A DNA stretch of 64,000 bases. Origin: Streptomyces sp. HUAS 15-9. Lineage in GTDB: Bacteria > Actinomycetota > Actinomycetes > Streptomycetales > Streptomycetaceae. Positions 49,442-57,649 of this stretch are shown in pieces. The notes beneath the pieces were generated by a model. The model did not search any database, was not told the origin of the DNA, and was given only the letters and a program-made list of their open reading frames with translations. The translations under genes were made by a program, and so were the position numbers. Each line of letters opens with the position of its first letter. The stretch's first letter is position 1. The stretch spans positions 2,666,001 through 2,730,000 of the forward strand of contig NZ_CP106798.1 in NCBI RefSeq assembly GCF_025642155.1, read 5' to 3'.

Positions 49442-50203
49442 ATGGAGGAACAATCGGCGCAGGCGCGTTGGGAGCGGCACACCCAACGGCCCCTGCTGGC
49501 GCTCGCGGTGGCCTTCGCCATCGCCTATGCCGTGCCGATCGTGGACAGTTCGGCAGGGCACTCCCTGACGGCCGCGTGCACGGTCGTGGAGTGGGTGGTG
49601 TGGGGGTCCTTCGCCACGGACTATCTGATGCGGCTGGCACTCGCGCGCCGGCGCAAGGAGTTCGTACGGACGCACTGGCTGGACCTGTGCGCGGTGATAC
49701 TGCCGATCCTCCAGCCGCTGCGGCTGCTGCGGCTCGTCTCGACACTGCTGCTGCTGGGGCGGCGGGCGCGGATGGCTTCGCAGATCCGGCTGACGACGTA
49801 TGTCGCGGGGGCGGTCGTCGGGTTGCTGATGTTCGGGTCGCTGGCCGTGCTGTCGGTGGAGCGGGAGTCGCCGAACGGGAACATCCGGACACTGGGTGAC
49901 GCCGTGTGGTGGTCGTTCACGACGATGACGACCGTCGGGTACGGGGATCATGCGCCGACCACCGGGCTGGGACGGATGATCGCGGTCGGGCTGATGCTGT
50001 CCGGGATCGCGTTGCTGGGTGTGGTGACCGCGAACATCGCCGCGTGGTTCATCGCGCGGTTCGAGAAGGACGATGTGGAGGAGCGGCGGCAGACCGAGGC
50101 GATCGAGTCTTTGGCGGCGGAGGTACGGGAGCTTCGGGCGGAGGTGGCGGCGCTTACTGCGTTGGCTTCGGCGGGGGAAGCGGTGGAGGAGCGGCCGGGG
50201 TAG
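49442..50203 (+). CDS. Voltage-gated-like potassium channel
   Basis: A 253-residue channel with the six-helix plan: early helices around 20-160, the S4-like basic segment LRLLRLVSTLLLLGRRARMAS, and the pore helix and selectivity filter TTMTTVGYGDHAPTT at about 175. A C-terminal Glu/Ala coiled coil (EAIESLAAEVRELRAEVAALTALA) probably drives tetramer formation. ATG 49442 has no ribosome site, and TACGAT lies 6 bases before it, which suggests a leaderless message. Confidence 0.87.
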   Translation: MEEQSAQARWERHTQRPLLALAVAFAIAYAVPIVDSSAGHSLTAACTVVEWVVWGSFATDYLMRLALARRRKEFVRTHWLDLCAVILPILQPLRLLRLVSTLLLLGRRARMASQIRLTTYVAGAVVGLLMFGSLAVLSVERESPNGNIRTLGDAVWWSFTTMTTVGYGDHAPTTGLGRMIAVGLMLSGIALLGVVTANIAAWFIARFEKDDVEERRQTEAIESLAAEVRELRAEVAALTALASAGEAVEERPG

Positions 50204-50249
50204 GGGTTGGCGTTGCCCTGTGGGGTGGGGTGACTCCCGTACGCGGTGA

Positions 50250-50619
50250 GGTGCCGCGGGCTGCTCTGGGGGGTGGGTCACGCAACCCGGCGCCGGCGGG
50301 GTGCCGCGGGCTGCGCCGTGGGGGTGGGTCACGCAACCCGGCGCCGCGGGGTGCCGCGCGCTGCGCCGTGGGGGTGGGTCACGCAACCCGGCGCCGGCGG
50401 GGTGCCGCGCGCTGCGCCGTGGGGGTGGGTCACGCAACCCGGCGCCGGCGGGGTGCCGCGCGCTGCGCCATGGGGGTGGGTCACGCAACCCGGCGCCGGC
50501 GGGGTGCCGCGCGCTGCGCCATGGGGGTGGGTCACGCAACCCGGCGCCGGCGGGGTGCCGCGCGCTGCGCCATGGGGGTGGGTCACGCAACCCGGCGCCG
50601 GCGGGGTGCCGCTGCGCCC
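50250..50619. repeat. 51-bp tandem repeat array (7 copies plus a partial)
   Basis: Units start at 50250, 50300, 50350, 50401, 50452, 50503 and 50554; a partial one follows. Spacings are 50, 50, 51, 51, 51 and 51. Each holds GGGTCACGCAACCCGGCG and the palindrome CCGGCGCCGG. Copies 5-7 share an A in GCGCCATGGG where 2-4 have G, and copy 1 is most diverged, so the right side was copied most recently. The 51-bp length is 17 codons, so open frames run on both strands, but no start or product is supported. Confidence 0.85.
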
Positions 50620-50631
50620 ACCCGTGCCGCC

Positions 50632-50664
50632 TGGGGGTCCCCCCTGCTCGAAGAGCTTGGGGGA
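50632..50664. repeat. Dispersed GC-rich hairpin element, copy 2 (reverse orientation)
   Basis: TGGGGGTCCCCCCTGCTCG then AAGAGCTTGGGGGAG is the reverse complement of the element at 56879-56912. It sits between the tandem array and the MFS gene. Confidence 0.65.
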
Positions 50665-50870
50665 GGCACGATTGCCCGCAGCTGGGCGGGACGGGTGCAC
50701 ACAGCTGGGCGGAGCGGGTTTCCTGATCTGGATCTGTCGGCGCGCTGCCCCCCTCCGGCAGCGCGCCGCAGTTCGGGTCCTCTATGTCCTGCGGAGGACT
50801 TGACCCAATGTGAACTGCGGCGCGTGCCGTAGGCGAGGGATCTTCGGTCGCGTCACCCTGATGGGCGAAC

Positions 50871-52490
50871 TCAGATGTGGCCCGCGCCCATGCCCGCGTC
50901 GGCGTTCTCGCCGCGCTTGGTGAGCAGTGCCACCAGGACGGCCACGGCCGCCACGCCCGCCGCGACCAGCGACGCCAGGCTCATGCCGGAGATGAACGTG
51001 TCGTGCGCGACCGAGGTGATCTTCGCGACGATCACCTCCGGCGTGCCCTTGGCGACCGGGGCGACACCCACCTGGACCGCCTCCGAGGCCTGGTCGAGCT
51101 GGGTCGGCGAGAGCTTCGGGAGCCCCGCGTCGGCCCAGTTGGCCGGCAGGTCGCTGTCGACCTTGGAGGCCATCACGGCACCCAGCACCGCCGTACCGAG
51201 GCTGCCGCCGATCTGCATCGCCGCCTGCTGGAGACCGCCGGCCACACCGGAGAGCTCCATCGGGGCGTTGCCGACGATGACCTCCGTGGCGCCGACCATG
51301 ACGGGCGCGAGGCCGAGGCCCAGCAGGGCGAACCAGAGCGACATCACACCGCTGCCGGTGTCCGTCTCCAGCGTCGACATGCCGTACATGGCGACCGCGG
51401 TGGCGACCATGCCACCGGCCAGCGGGATGCGCGGGCCCAGCTTGGTGATCGCCGCGCCGGCGAGCGGCGAACCGACGATCATCATGCCGGTGAGGGGCAG
51501 CAGGTGGAGTCCGGCGTCGATCGGGCTCATGCCGTGGACGTTCTGGAGGTAGAACGTCACGAAGAACAGACCGCCCATGAAGGCGATCGCCATCAGGACC
51601 ATCAGGACCACGCCCGCGGACAGCGGGACCGAGCGGAACAGGCCCAGTGGGATGAGGGGTTCCGCGACCCTCGTCTCCCAGAAGGAGAAGACGGCGAAGA
51701 GCAGCACCGATGCGGCGATGAACCCCCACGTCCTGCCGTCGCCCCAGCCCCAGGACGGCGCCTTGATGAGCGCCCAGACCAGGCAGAACATCGCGCCGGA
51801 GAGCAGTGCGATGCCGAGCAGGTCGAAGGAGCGCGGGGCGTTCTCCGCGCGGTGGTCGCGCAGGATCAGCACGCCCAGGACCAGGGCGATCAGGCCGACC
51901 GGCACGTTGATGAAGAACACCGACTGCCAGTTGACGTGCTCGACCAGGACACCGCCGAGGATCGGACCGCCCGCGGTGGAGGCGCCGATGACCATGCCCC
52001 AGATGCCGATCGCCATGTTGAGCTTCTCGGCCGGGAAGGTGGCCCGCAGCAGCCCGAGCGCGGCCGGCATCAGCAGCGCGCCGAACAGGCCCTGGCAGAC
52101 GCGGAAGGTGACGACCGCGGCGATGCTGTGCGACAGGCCGATGGCGCCCGAGGCGGTGGCGAAGCCGGTCACGCCGATCAGGAAGGTCTGCCGGTGGCCG
52201 AAGCGGTCACCGAGCTTGCCCGCGGTGATCAGGGAGACCGCGAGGGCGAGGAAGTAGCCGTTGGTGATCCACTGGACCTGCGCGAAGGTGGCGCCGAGGT
52301 CCTTCTGGATCGCCGGGTTGGCGATGGCCACGATGGTGCCGTCGAGGGCCACCATCATGACGCCTACGGCGACGGTGATGAGGGTGAGCCAAGGGTGGCC
52401 GCGCAGGCCCGCGGCCGGGACCGGGTCCGACGGAACCTTGTCCGCCCTGTCCCCCGACCCCGTCGTGTCGATGGTGGTCTGACTAGTCAT
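50871..52490 (-). CDS. DHA2-type MFS drug exporter
   Basis: A 539-residue 14-helix transporter of the EmrB/QacA subfamily. GVMMVALDGTIVAIANPAIQ, LAGKLGDRFGHRQTFLIG and LLMPAALGLLRATFPAEK mark the first half. ATG 52490 has no ribosome site and lies 8 bases past the -10 hexamer, so the message is probably leaderless. The divergent TetR gene is its probable repressor. It likely exports a hydrophobic drug or dye. Confidence 0.88.
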   Translation of the reverse strand: MTSQTTIDTTGSGDRADKVPSDPVPAAGLRGHPWLTLITVAVGVMMVALDGTIVAIANPAIQKDLGATFAQVQWITNGYFLALAVSLITAGKLGDRFGHRQTFLIGVTGFATASGAIGLSHSIAAVVTFRVCQGLFGALLMPAALGLLRATFPAEKLNMAIGIWGMVIGASTAGGPILGGVLVEHVNWQSVFFINVPVGLIALVLGVLILRDHRAENAPRSFDLLGIALLSGAMFCLVWALIKAPSWGWGDGRTWGFIAASVLLFAVFSFWETRVAEPLIPLGLFRSVPLSAGVVLMVLMAIAFMGGLFFVTFYLQNVHGMSPIDAGLHLLPLTGMMIVGSPLAGAAITKLGPRIPLAGGMVATAVAMYGMSTLETDTGSGVMSLWFALLGLGLAPVMVGATEVIVGNAPMELSGVAGGLQQAAMQIGGSLGTAVLGAVMASKVDSDLPANWADAGLPKLSPTQLDQASEAVQVGVAPVAKGTPEVIVAKITSVAHDTFISGMSLASLVAAGVAAVAVLVALLTKRGENADAGMGAGHI

Positions 52491-52497
52491 ACCATGG

Positions 52498-52550
52498 AGG
52501 CTAGTGACAGCCGCTGACAATTGACAAACGAAATCACAAGTCGGTAACTG
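52498..52550. promoter_or_regulatory. Overlapping divergent leaderless promoters of the TetR/MFS pair
   Basis: Plus: TTGACA (52521-52526), 18 bases, TAACTG (52545-52550), with the TetR ATG at 52557. Minus: TTGTCA (52527-52522), 18 bases, TAGCCT (52503-52498), with the MFS ATG at 52490. The -35 boxes overlap face to face. TGACA occurs at 52505, 52515, 52522 and 52549, likely operator half-sites. Confidence 0.6.
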
Positions 52551-52556
52551 ACACAT

Positions 52557-53183
52557 ATGGAAACACTGCGCGAACGCAAGAAACAGCGCACCCGGGACGC
52601 ACTGCTGCGGTCCGCGCTCGAACTGTTCACCACCCGGGGCTACGAGGAGACGACCGTCGACGAGATCGCCGAGGCCGTCGACGTGTCGCAGCGCACATTC
52701 TTCCGCTACTTCGCCAGCAAGGAGGACGTGGCCTTCTTCGTGCCGCGGCTCGCCGAGTCGCACTACGTCGCGGCGCTGCGCGAACGCCCGCCGCACGAGG
52801 CCCCGCTGGAGGCACTGCGCCGCGCGGTGCTGGAGAGCTGGGACACCATCGAGGAGGCCGTCGAACAGGTCGTCCCGGTCGAACTCCACATGCGTGCCTA
52901 CCGGATGATCGAGGCGACGCCCGCCCTGCTCGCCGCCCATCTGCGGCGCTCGGCGGAGCTGGAGGAGCAGATCGCGCGGATCATCGCCGAACGCGAGGGC
53001 CTGGACGTGGACGCGGACCCGCGGCCGCGGCTCGTCGTGGCCGTCTTCGGCGCGGTGATCCGGGTCACCGAACGCGCCTGGTCCGTGGGGGACGACGCCA
53101 GTGTCGTGGCGATCCGCGAACTCACCGCCGCCCGCCTCGACCAGGTGGGACCCGCGCTCGTCGGGAGTTGGCGGGAGGACTGA
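52557..53183 (+). CDS. TetR-family regulator
   Basis: A 208-residue protein. The N-terminal HTH (LRSALELFTTRGYEETTVDEIAEAVDVSQRTFFRYFASKEDV) is typical TetR; the C-terminal ligand domain is variable. It is divergent from an MFS exporter and probably represses it until an exported compound binds. There is no leader, as expected for the promoter above. Confidence 0.9.
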   Translation: METLRERKKQRTRDALLRSALELFTTRGYEETTVDEIAEAVDVSQRTFFRYFASKEDVAFFVPRLAESHYVAALRERPPHEAPLEALRRAVLESWDTIEEAVEQVVPVELHMRAYRMIEATPALLAAHLRRSAELEEQIARIIAEREGLDVDADPRPRLVVAVFGAVIRVTERAWSVGDDASVVAIRELTAARLDQVGPALVGSWRED

Positions 53184-53266
53184 GGCCATTGTCACGTGCG
53201 CTTGAAACGTGATCCCTGTCACTCAGTTACCGCGAGACCCTCCCGTTCTCCTAGTGTGTCCTCCCA

Positions 53267-54484
53267 GTGACTTCCTTCGACACCTCCCCGCAACTCAACG
53301 TCTGGCGCGCGCTGCTCGCGCTGGGCGTCGTGTTCGTGATGCTCGCGACCACCGGTTGGACCGCCCTGCGCACCCACCGGGAGGCGACCCCTCTGCAGGC
53401 CTCGCTCACGAAGTGGGAGCACGGCCGCTTCCACGGCCACCATCTGCCGGACCCGGACGCGGCCCCCGCCCGCCTCGCCCGATTCTTCGCCTCGCTCACC
53501 GTGCAGGAGCGCGACCGCCTCGCGCACCGCTACCCGCTCGCGGTCGGCAATATGAACGGCGCCCCCGTCGAACTGCGCTACCAGGCCAACCACGTCGCCA
53601 TGAACCAGGCGCGCAAGGTCGAGAAGAAGCGCATGCACGACAGCCGGCTCAGCCCGGCCGGGCAGCAGCAGGCGGGCCGTCGTATGCACCGCTACGAGTC
53701 GCTGATGTCCGGCGGCCGCCAGATCCTCTCCTTCGATCCCGAGGGCACGGGCCGGATCGCCGAGGTGTTCGGGAACCTGGACAAGGCCGAGCGGATCTCG
53801 GTCGTCGTCCCCGGCGTCGACACCGACCTGCTCACCTTCCAGAAGACGAACCGCAAGTACTCGGCGACGGCCGGCATGGCCGAGGCACTGTACTCGGCCG
53901 AGCGCACGGCGAGCCCCACGACCCGTACCGCCGTGATCGCCTGGGCCGACTACACCGCGCCCGACGGGCTCGGCGTGGACGCGGCGACAGCGATGCGCGC
54001 CGAGGACGGTGCCGTACGACTGAACGCCCTGCTGCGCGCGCTGCCCGGCAGCGCGCCCGTGTCGATGTTCTGCCACAGCTACGGCTCCGTGGTCTGCGGG
54101 GTCGCCGCGCACGCGATGCCGGACCGGGTGGCCGACATAGCCGTGGCCGCGAGCCCCGGAATGCGCGTCTCCGATGCCGCGCACCTGGGCACCTCGGCGC
54201 GGGTGTGGGCGATGCGGGACGCCACCGACTGGGTCCAGGACGTGCCCTACATGGAGGTCGGCGGCCTCGGACACGGCGCCGATCCGGTGTCCTCGGCGTT
54301 CGGCGCCCGGGTACTGTCGGCACGGGACGCACAGGGACACAGCGGCTATTTCGAGCCGGGCACGGACAGCCTGCGGAACTTCGCCGACATCGGTGTTGGC
54401 GCGTACCACGCGGTGACGTGTGCGCACGAGGTCGAGGTGTGCCGGGAGGGTTTGTCCGGCACCGACACGGCAGGACGCGCGTAG
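53267..54484 (+). CDS. DUF1023 alpha/beta hydrolase
   Basis: A 405-residue protein. A membrane helix (ALLALGVVFVMLATTGWTAL) lies near the start, then an alpha-helical part, then a hydrolase domain with SVVVPGVDTDLLTF, CHSYGSVVCGVAA (the nucleophile Ser elbow), VAASPGMRVSDAAHLG and HSGYFEPGTDSL with the catalytic His. DUF1023 members are secreted or membrane-linked hydrolases of unknown substrate. GTG 53267 is chosen as it begins the sequence before the helix. Confidence 0.83.
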   Translation: MTSFDTSPQLNVWRALLALGVVFVMLATTGWTALRTHREATPLQASLTKWEHGRFHGHHLPDPDAAPARLARFFASLTVQERDRLAHRYPLAVGNMNGAPVELRYQANHVAMNQARKVEKKRMHDSRLSPAGQQQAGRRMHRYESLMSGGRQILSFDPEGTGRIAEVFGNLDKAERISVVVPGVDTDLLTFQKTNRKYSATAGMAEALYSAERTASPTTRTAVIAWADYTAPDGLGVDAATAMRAEDGAVRLNALLRALPGSAPVSMFCHSYGSVVCGVAAHAMPDRVADIAVAASPGMRVSDAAHLGTSARVWAMRDATDWVQDVPYMEVGGLGHGADPVSSAFGARVLSARDAQGHSGYFEPGTDSLRNFADIGVGAYHAVTCAHEVEVCREGLSGTDTAGRA

Positions 54485-54550
54485 AGGCGCAGGAACTGCG
54501 GTCCGCGCGGGGAGGGGACGAAAAAGCGCGTGCCGCATACGATGAGCCGC

Positions 54551-55404
54551 ATGGGTGACGTACTGGCCGGATTTCATGCCGCCTGGGAGTTCGAGTCCGA
54601 CTCTGTGCTCATCCGCTACGAACGGGGGATTCGAACACCGAAGCTGTTCCAGGCCCTTGGGGAACGGCGCATCCCGCTCGCCGCGCTCTCAGGTGTGACG
54701 CTCACCACCGGCAAACGCGGCACCGTCGTACTGCGGGCCGAGCCCCGCCCCGGCGCGGATGCGCTGATGGAGGCGGCGGCCGGGCAGTTGAAGGAGGGCT
54801 CCGACCCCTACCGGCTGGTCCTGCCCGCCGAGCGCGAGACCCTCGCCGAGTACTACGCCGACGAACTGCGCGCGCGGCTCACCGAGTCCGGGCCCACGGA
54901 ACGCCATCTGGTCACCGCGCCCGAGGCGCCGCGGCACTTCAAGGCGTACGACGGCAAGGCCTCCTTCGACGGCACCTCGGTGCAGTTCCGGTGGTCCTGG
55001 ACCGGCGCCTCCTCGGCGAAGTGGAAGGCGGGCGACCAGAGTTTCCCGGTCGCAGACCTGAGCGGCGTCGAGTGGCGCTCGCCCGAGGTCTTCGAAGGTC
55101 ATCTGCGGCTCCTGCACCGGGACTCCGCCGTCGAGCAGCCCGCCCAGCCGGACCAGGATCCGGCGACGGTCGTCTTCGGCCTCGGTTACGGTCCCGTGCA
55201 CGAGTCGCTGCCCTTCGCCGCGGCCGTCCTGGCGGCGGTGCGGTCGCGGGGGCGGTGGCCCCGGCGGTGCTTACCAACGCGGGCCGGCGCGATCCCGCGG
55301 ACATCGCCGAGCGGATCCGTCATCTCGGGGAGCTGCACCGGGCCGGGCTGGTCACGGACGAGGAGTTCTCGGCGAAGAAGGCCGAGCTGCTGGCGGAGCT
55401 GTAG
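54551..55404 (+). CDS. DUF4429 protein with C-terminal SHOCT domain (apparent frameshift)
   Basis: The first part is a DUF4429 protein (VLAGFHAAWEFESDSVLIRYERG, GTVVLRAEPRPGADALMEAAAG, PRHFKAYDGKASFDG). At a G run (55248-55252) the frame breaks; one more G gives VRSRGAVAPAVLTNAGR and then the SHOCT domain DPADIAERIRHLGELHRAGL ... EEFSAKKAELLAEL, stop at 55404. As sequenced the first frame continues to 55447 with a basic tail. The start may also be GTG 54530, which follows GGAGGGGAC. Function unknown; SHOCT domains occur at protein ends in many membrane-linked proteins. Confidence 0.75.
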
Positions 55405-55422
55405 CCGGCACCGCAGTCGGCG

Positions 55423-55887
55423 CTACGCCGTGCTTCCGCCCGCGTAGAAGCTGATCTTCCGGTCGAGTACGGCGAGCGTGTCCCGGAGTTCGGCGATACG
55501 GGCCAGCACGTCCCTGCGGGTCGACTCGAGCAGCTCGTGCCGCTCGGCATAGGTGGTCTCGCCCTCGCGCACCAGCTCCGCGTACCGGACCATGTCCGCG
55601 ACCGGCATACCGGTCAGCCGCAGCTTGCTCACGAAGTCCAGCCAGTCCAGATCGCGGTTGCTGTAGCGGCGCTGGCCGGTGTGCGAGCGGTCGATGTGGG
55701 ACATCAGCCCGATCCGCTCGTACCAGCGCAGGGTGTGGGCGGTCAGTCCGGTGAAGGCGACGACCTCGCTGATCGTGTAGCTGTCCTGACCGTCGGGCCG
55801 CGGATGCCGCCGGGGTGGCGCGGCGCAGAGATCTGCGGGGGTCGAAGCCTGCTCGGTGGCCACGGGCGAGGTCTGCATCACCGTCAT
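55423..55887 (-). CDS. MerR-family regulator
   Basis: A 154-residue protein. The MerR HTH is SYTISEVVAFTGLTAHTLRWYERIGLMSHIDRSHTGQRRYSNRDLDWLDFVSKLRLTGM (described here as the block 35-93), followed by a C-terminal coiled coil. It lacks the Cys metal ligands seen in metal-sensing MerR. ATG 55887 or 55878 is the start. It is divergent from a serine hydrolase with an AdhR-like palindrome between. Confidence 0.87.
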   Translation of the reverse strand: MTVMQTSPVATEQASTPADLCAAPPRRHPRPDGQDSYTISEVVAFTGLTAHTLRWYERIGLMSHIDRSHTGQRRYSNRDLDWLDFVSKLRLTGMPVADMVRYAELVREGETTYAERHELLESTRRDVLARIAELRDTLAVLDRKISFYAGGSTA

Positions 55888-55903
55888 GGCCCCACGCTAT
55901 GGC

Positions 55904-55921
55904 CTTCGAGTGCACTCCAAG
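55904..55921. promoter_or_regulatory. MerR-type operator between MerR and the serine hydrolase
   Basis: CTTCGAGTGCACTCCAAG is an 18-bp palindrome with one mismatch, close to the CTTGGAGT...ACTCCAAG form bound by MerR aldehyde or thiol sensors such as AdhR and NmlR. It lies 17 bp upstream of merR and 39 bp upstream of the hydrolase, so it may serve both. Confidence 0.6.
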
Positions 55922-55960
55922 CAACCGGAACCCGGTAAGAAGTCGCTTAGGCTCGGCGGC

Positions 55961-56782
55961 ATGTCGTTGAAGAGTCTCACGTCGATCGAGAACTGGCCCG
56001 TTCCCACCGCCGCGGCGGGGGTCGTACGGGCCGACGGTGCGGTACTGGGGAGCCACGGTCCCGTCCGGCAACGGTTCGCGCTGGCCTCGGTCACCAAGCC
56101 GCTCGCGGCGTATGCGGCGCTCGTCGCGTACGAGGAGGGGGCGATCGAGCTCGACGAACCGGCCGGGCCGCCCGGGTCCACGGTCCGTCATCTGCTTGCC
56201 CACACCTCCGGGCTGGCCTTCGACGAGCACCGGGTGACCGCGCCGCCCGGGGAGCGGCGGCTGTACTCCAACGCCGGGTTCGAGCAGCTCGGGGACCATG
56301 TCGCCAAGGCGACGGACATTCCGTTCGCGGAGTATCTGCGGCAGGCCGTGCTGGAGCCGCTGGGCATGACGTCTACCTCGCTGGAGGGGTCGCCCGCGAA
56401 GGACGGTGTCTCCACGGTCGAGGATCTGCTGCGGTTCGCTGCCGAGGTGCAAGCGCCTCGGCTGCTGGATGTCCGTACCGTCGCCGAGGCGATGACCGTG
56501 CAGTTCCCTGGGACCAAGGGTGTTCTGCCGGGGTACGGGCATCAGAATCCGAACGACTGGGGGCTTGGTTTCGAGATCCGGGACGGGAAGTCTCCGCACT
56601 GGACCGGGGGTTCGTCCTCGCCTCGGACGTTTGGGCATTTCGGGCAATCCGGTACGTTTTTGTGGATCGACCCGGTTGTGGGGGTGGCCGGGGTTGCTCT
56701 CACGGATCGGGCTTTCGGGCCTTGGGCCGTTGAAGCGTGGCCGGTGTTCACCGATGCGGTGCTCGCGGAGTTGCGGGGCTGA
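55961..56782 (+). CDS. Beta-lactamase-fold serine hydrolase
   Basis: A 273-residue protein. The class C beta-lactamase/DD-peptidase fold has the SxxK motif as ASVTKP and the Tyr motif YSN (RRLYSNAGFEQLGDHVAKAT); the third motif appears as HFGQSGTF. There is no signal peptide, so it is cytoplasmic and probably an esterase or amidase. ATG 55961 is the best start. It is divergent from the MerR gene. Confidence 0.85.
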   Translation: MSLKSLTSIENWPVPTAAAGVVRADGAVLGSHGPVRQRFALASVTKPLAAYAALVAYEEGAIELDEPAGPPGSTVRHLLAHTSGLAFDEHRVTAPPGERRLYSNAGFEQLGDHVAKATDIPFAEYLRQAVLEPLGMTSTSLEGSPAKDGVSTVEDLLRFAAEVQAPRLLDVRTVAEAMTVQFPGTKGVLPGYGHQNPNDWGLGFEIRDGKSPHWTGGSSSPRTFGHFGQSGTFLWIDPVVGVAGVALTDRAFGPWAVEAWPVFTDAVLAELRG

Positions 56783-56878
56783 CGTCGGGTCTTTCGCCCC
56801 CGCCGCCCCTACCCTTCCCGTCCCCGGGGGCTGCCGCCCCCAGACCCCCGCTTCGGCCTGAACGGCCTCGTCCTCAAA

Positions 56879-56912
56879 CTCCCCCAAGCTCTACGAGCAG
56901 GGGGTACCCCCA
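56879..56912. repeat. Dispersed GC-rich hairpin element, copy 3
   Basis: CTCCCCCAAGCTCT then ACGAGCAGGGGGTACCCCC. It overlaps the end of the pirin gene, whose stop codon lies in its loop. Upstream (about 56814-56878) is a GGGGGCTGCCGCCCCC hairpin and CGCTTCGGCCTGAACGG, a sequence often found next to this element in Streptomyces. Confidence 0.7.
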
Positions 56913-57577
56913 GACGGGCTGGAAAGTCCCGTCATTTCCCAGATCAATAGCTCTGTCTCCGTCGTCGCCACTGCCTCCGTGTCTTTCTCATCCGTGATGC
57001 GGGCCGAGTCTCCCGGGCCCAGGTTCTCGCCGGCCAGCTGGAGTTCGCCGCGGACCACGTGGACGTACACGTGCGTCGCGTCCGGTAGTGCTGTTCGTTC
57101 GCCCGGGGTCAGGCGGCGTACGTGGAGCATCGCGGCGGACTCGGGGACGGCGTACGGGGTGGAGTCGGCGATGCCTCGGACGATCTCGTAGGCCGGGTCG
57201 CCGCCGGGGTTCAGCGGGGCCAGCCACATCTGCACGAAGGTGAGCGGGGCGTCGCCGTCGTTGCGCTCGATGTGGCGGACGCCACCCGCCGAGCTGAGGC
57301 GCTGCACGTCTCCGGGGCGGACCAGCGTCTCGTGGCCCTGTGAGTCGCGGTGCGTCAGCTCGCCCTCGACCACCCATGTGACGATCTCGGTGTGGCTGTG
57401 CGGGTGCTCGTCGAATCCGGCGCCGGGTGCGAGCCGCTCCTCGTTGCAGGCGATGACCGCGCCGAAGCGCAGGTTCCCGGGGTCGTAGTGCGGGCCGAAG
57501 GAGAAGGCGTGGCGGGAGTCGATCCCGGCGTCGGGGTCTCCCCCTCGGTAGCGCTCCGCGGCGCGCCGTACGTCCAT
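56891..57577 (-). CDS. Pirin-like bicupin protein
   Basis: A 228-residue pirin family protein. The N-terminal cupin carries the metal set FDEHPHSHTEIVTWVVEGELTHRDSQGH, with H-x-H-x-E, and RLSSAGGVRHIERN; the second cupin is HVVRGELQLAGENL. Pirins bind iron, and some have quercetinase activity. ATG 57577 begins MDVRRAAERYRGG. The last ten codons and the stop codon come from the dispersed hairpin element; without it the natural end would probably be near LLIWEM. Confidence 0.87.
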   Translation of the reverse strand: MDVRRAAERYRGGDPDAGIDSRHAFSFGPHYDPGNLRFGAVIACNEERLAPGAGFDEHPHSHTEIVTWVVEGELTHRDSQGHETLVRPGDVQRLSSAGGVRHIERNDGDAPLTFVQMWLAPLNPGGDPAYEIVRGIADSTPYAVPESAAMLHVRRLTPGERTALPDATHVYVHVVRGELQLAGENLGPGDSARITDEKDTEAVATTETELLIWEMTGLSSPSGGTPCS

Positions 57578-57649
57578 CACGGCACCACCGTAGTCCGCAG
57601 TCCCGACCCGGCGACGCACGCTCCCGTCCGGATAAGGCAGTCTTGTCCC

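Noticed and set aside
46377..49892. An open frame of about 1170 codons on the minus strand opposite aceE
   Set aside because: It is an antisense shadow of a long high-GC gene; its codon bias is wrong, it has no recognisable domain, and aceE is certain.
50250..50619. A CRISPR array
   Set aside because: Units touch without unique spacers and differ only by point changes, which indicates a minisatellite. No cas gene is present.
50301..50726. Repeat protein GGGSRNPAPAGCRALR in the array
   Set aside because: Open frames occur on both strands because the unit is 51 bp and lacks stops. No start signal or known product supports translation.
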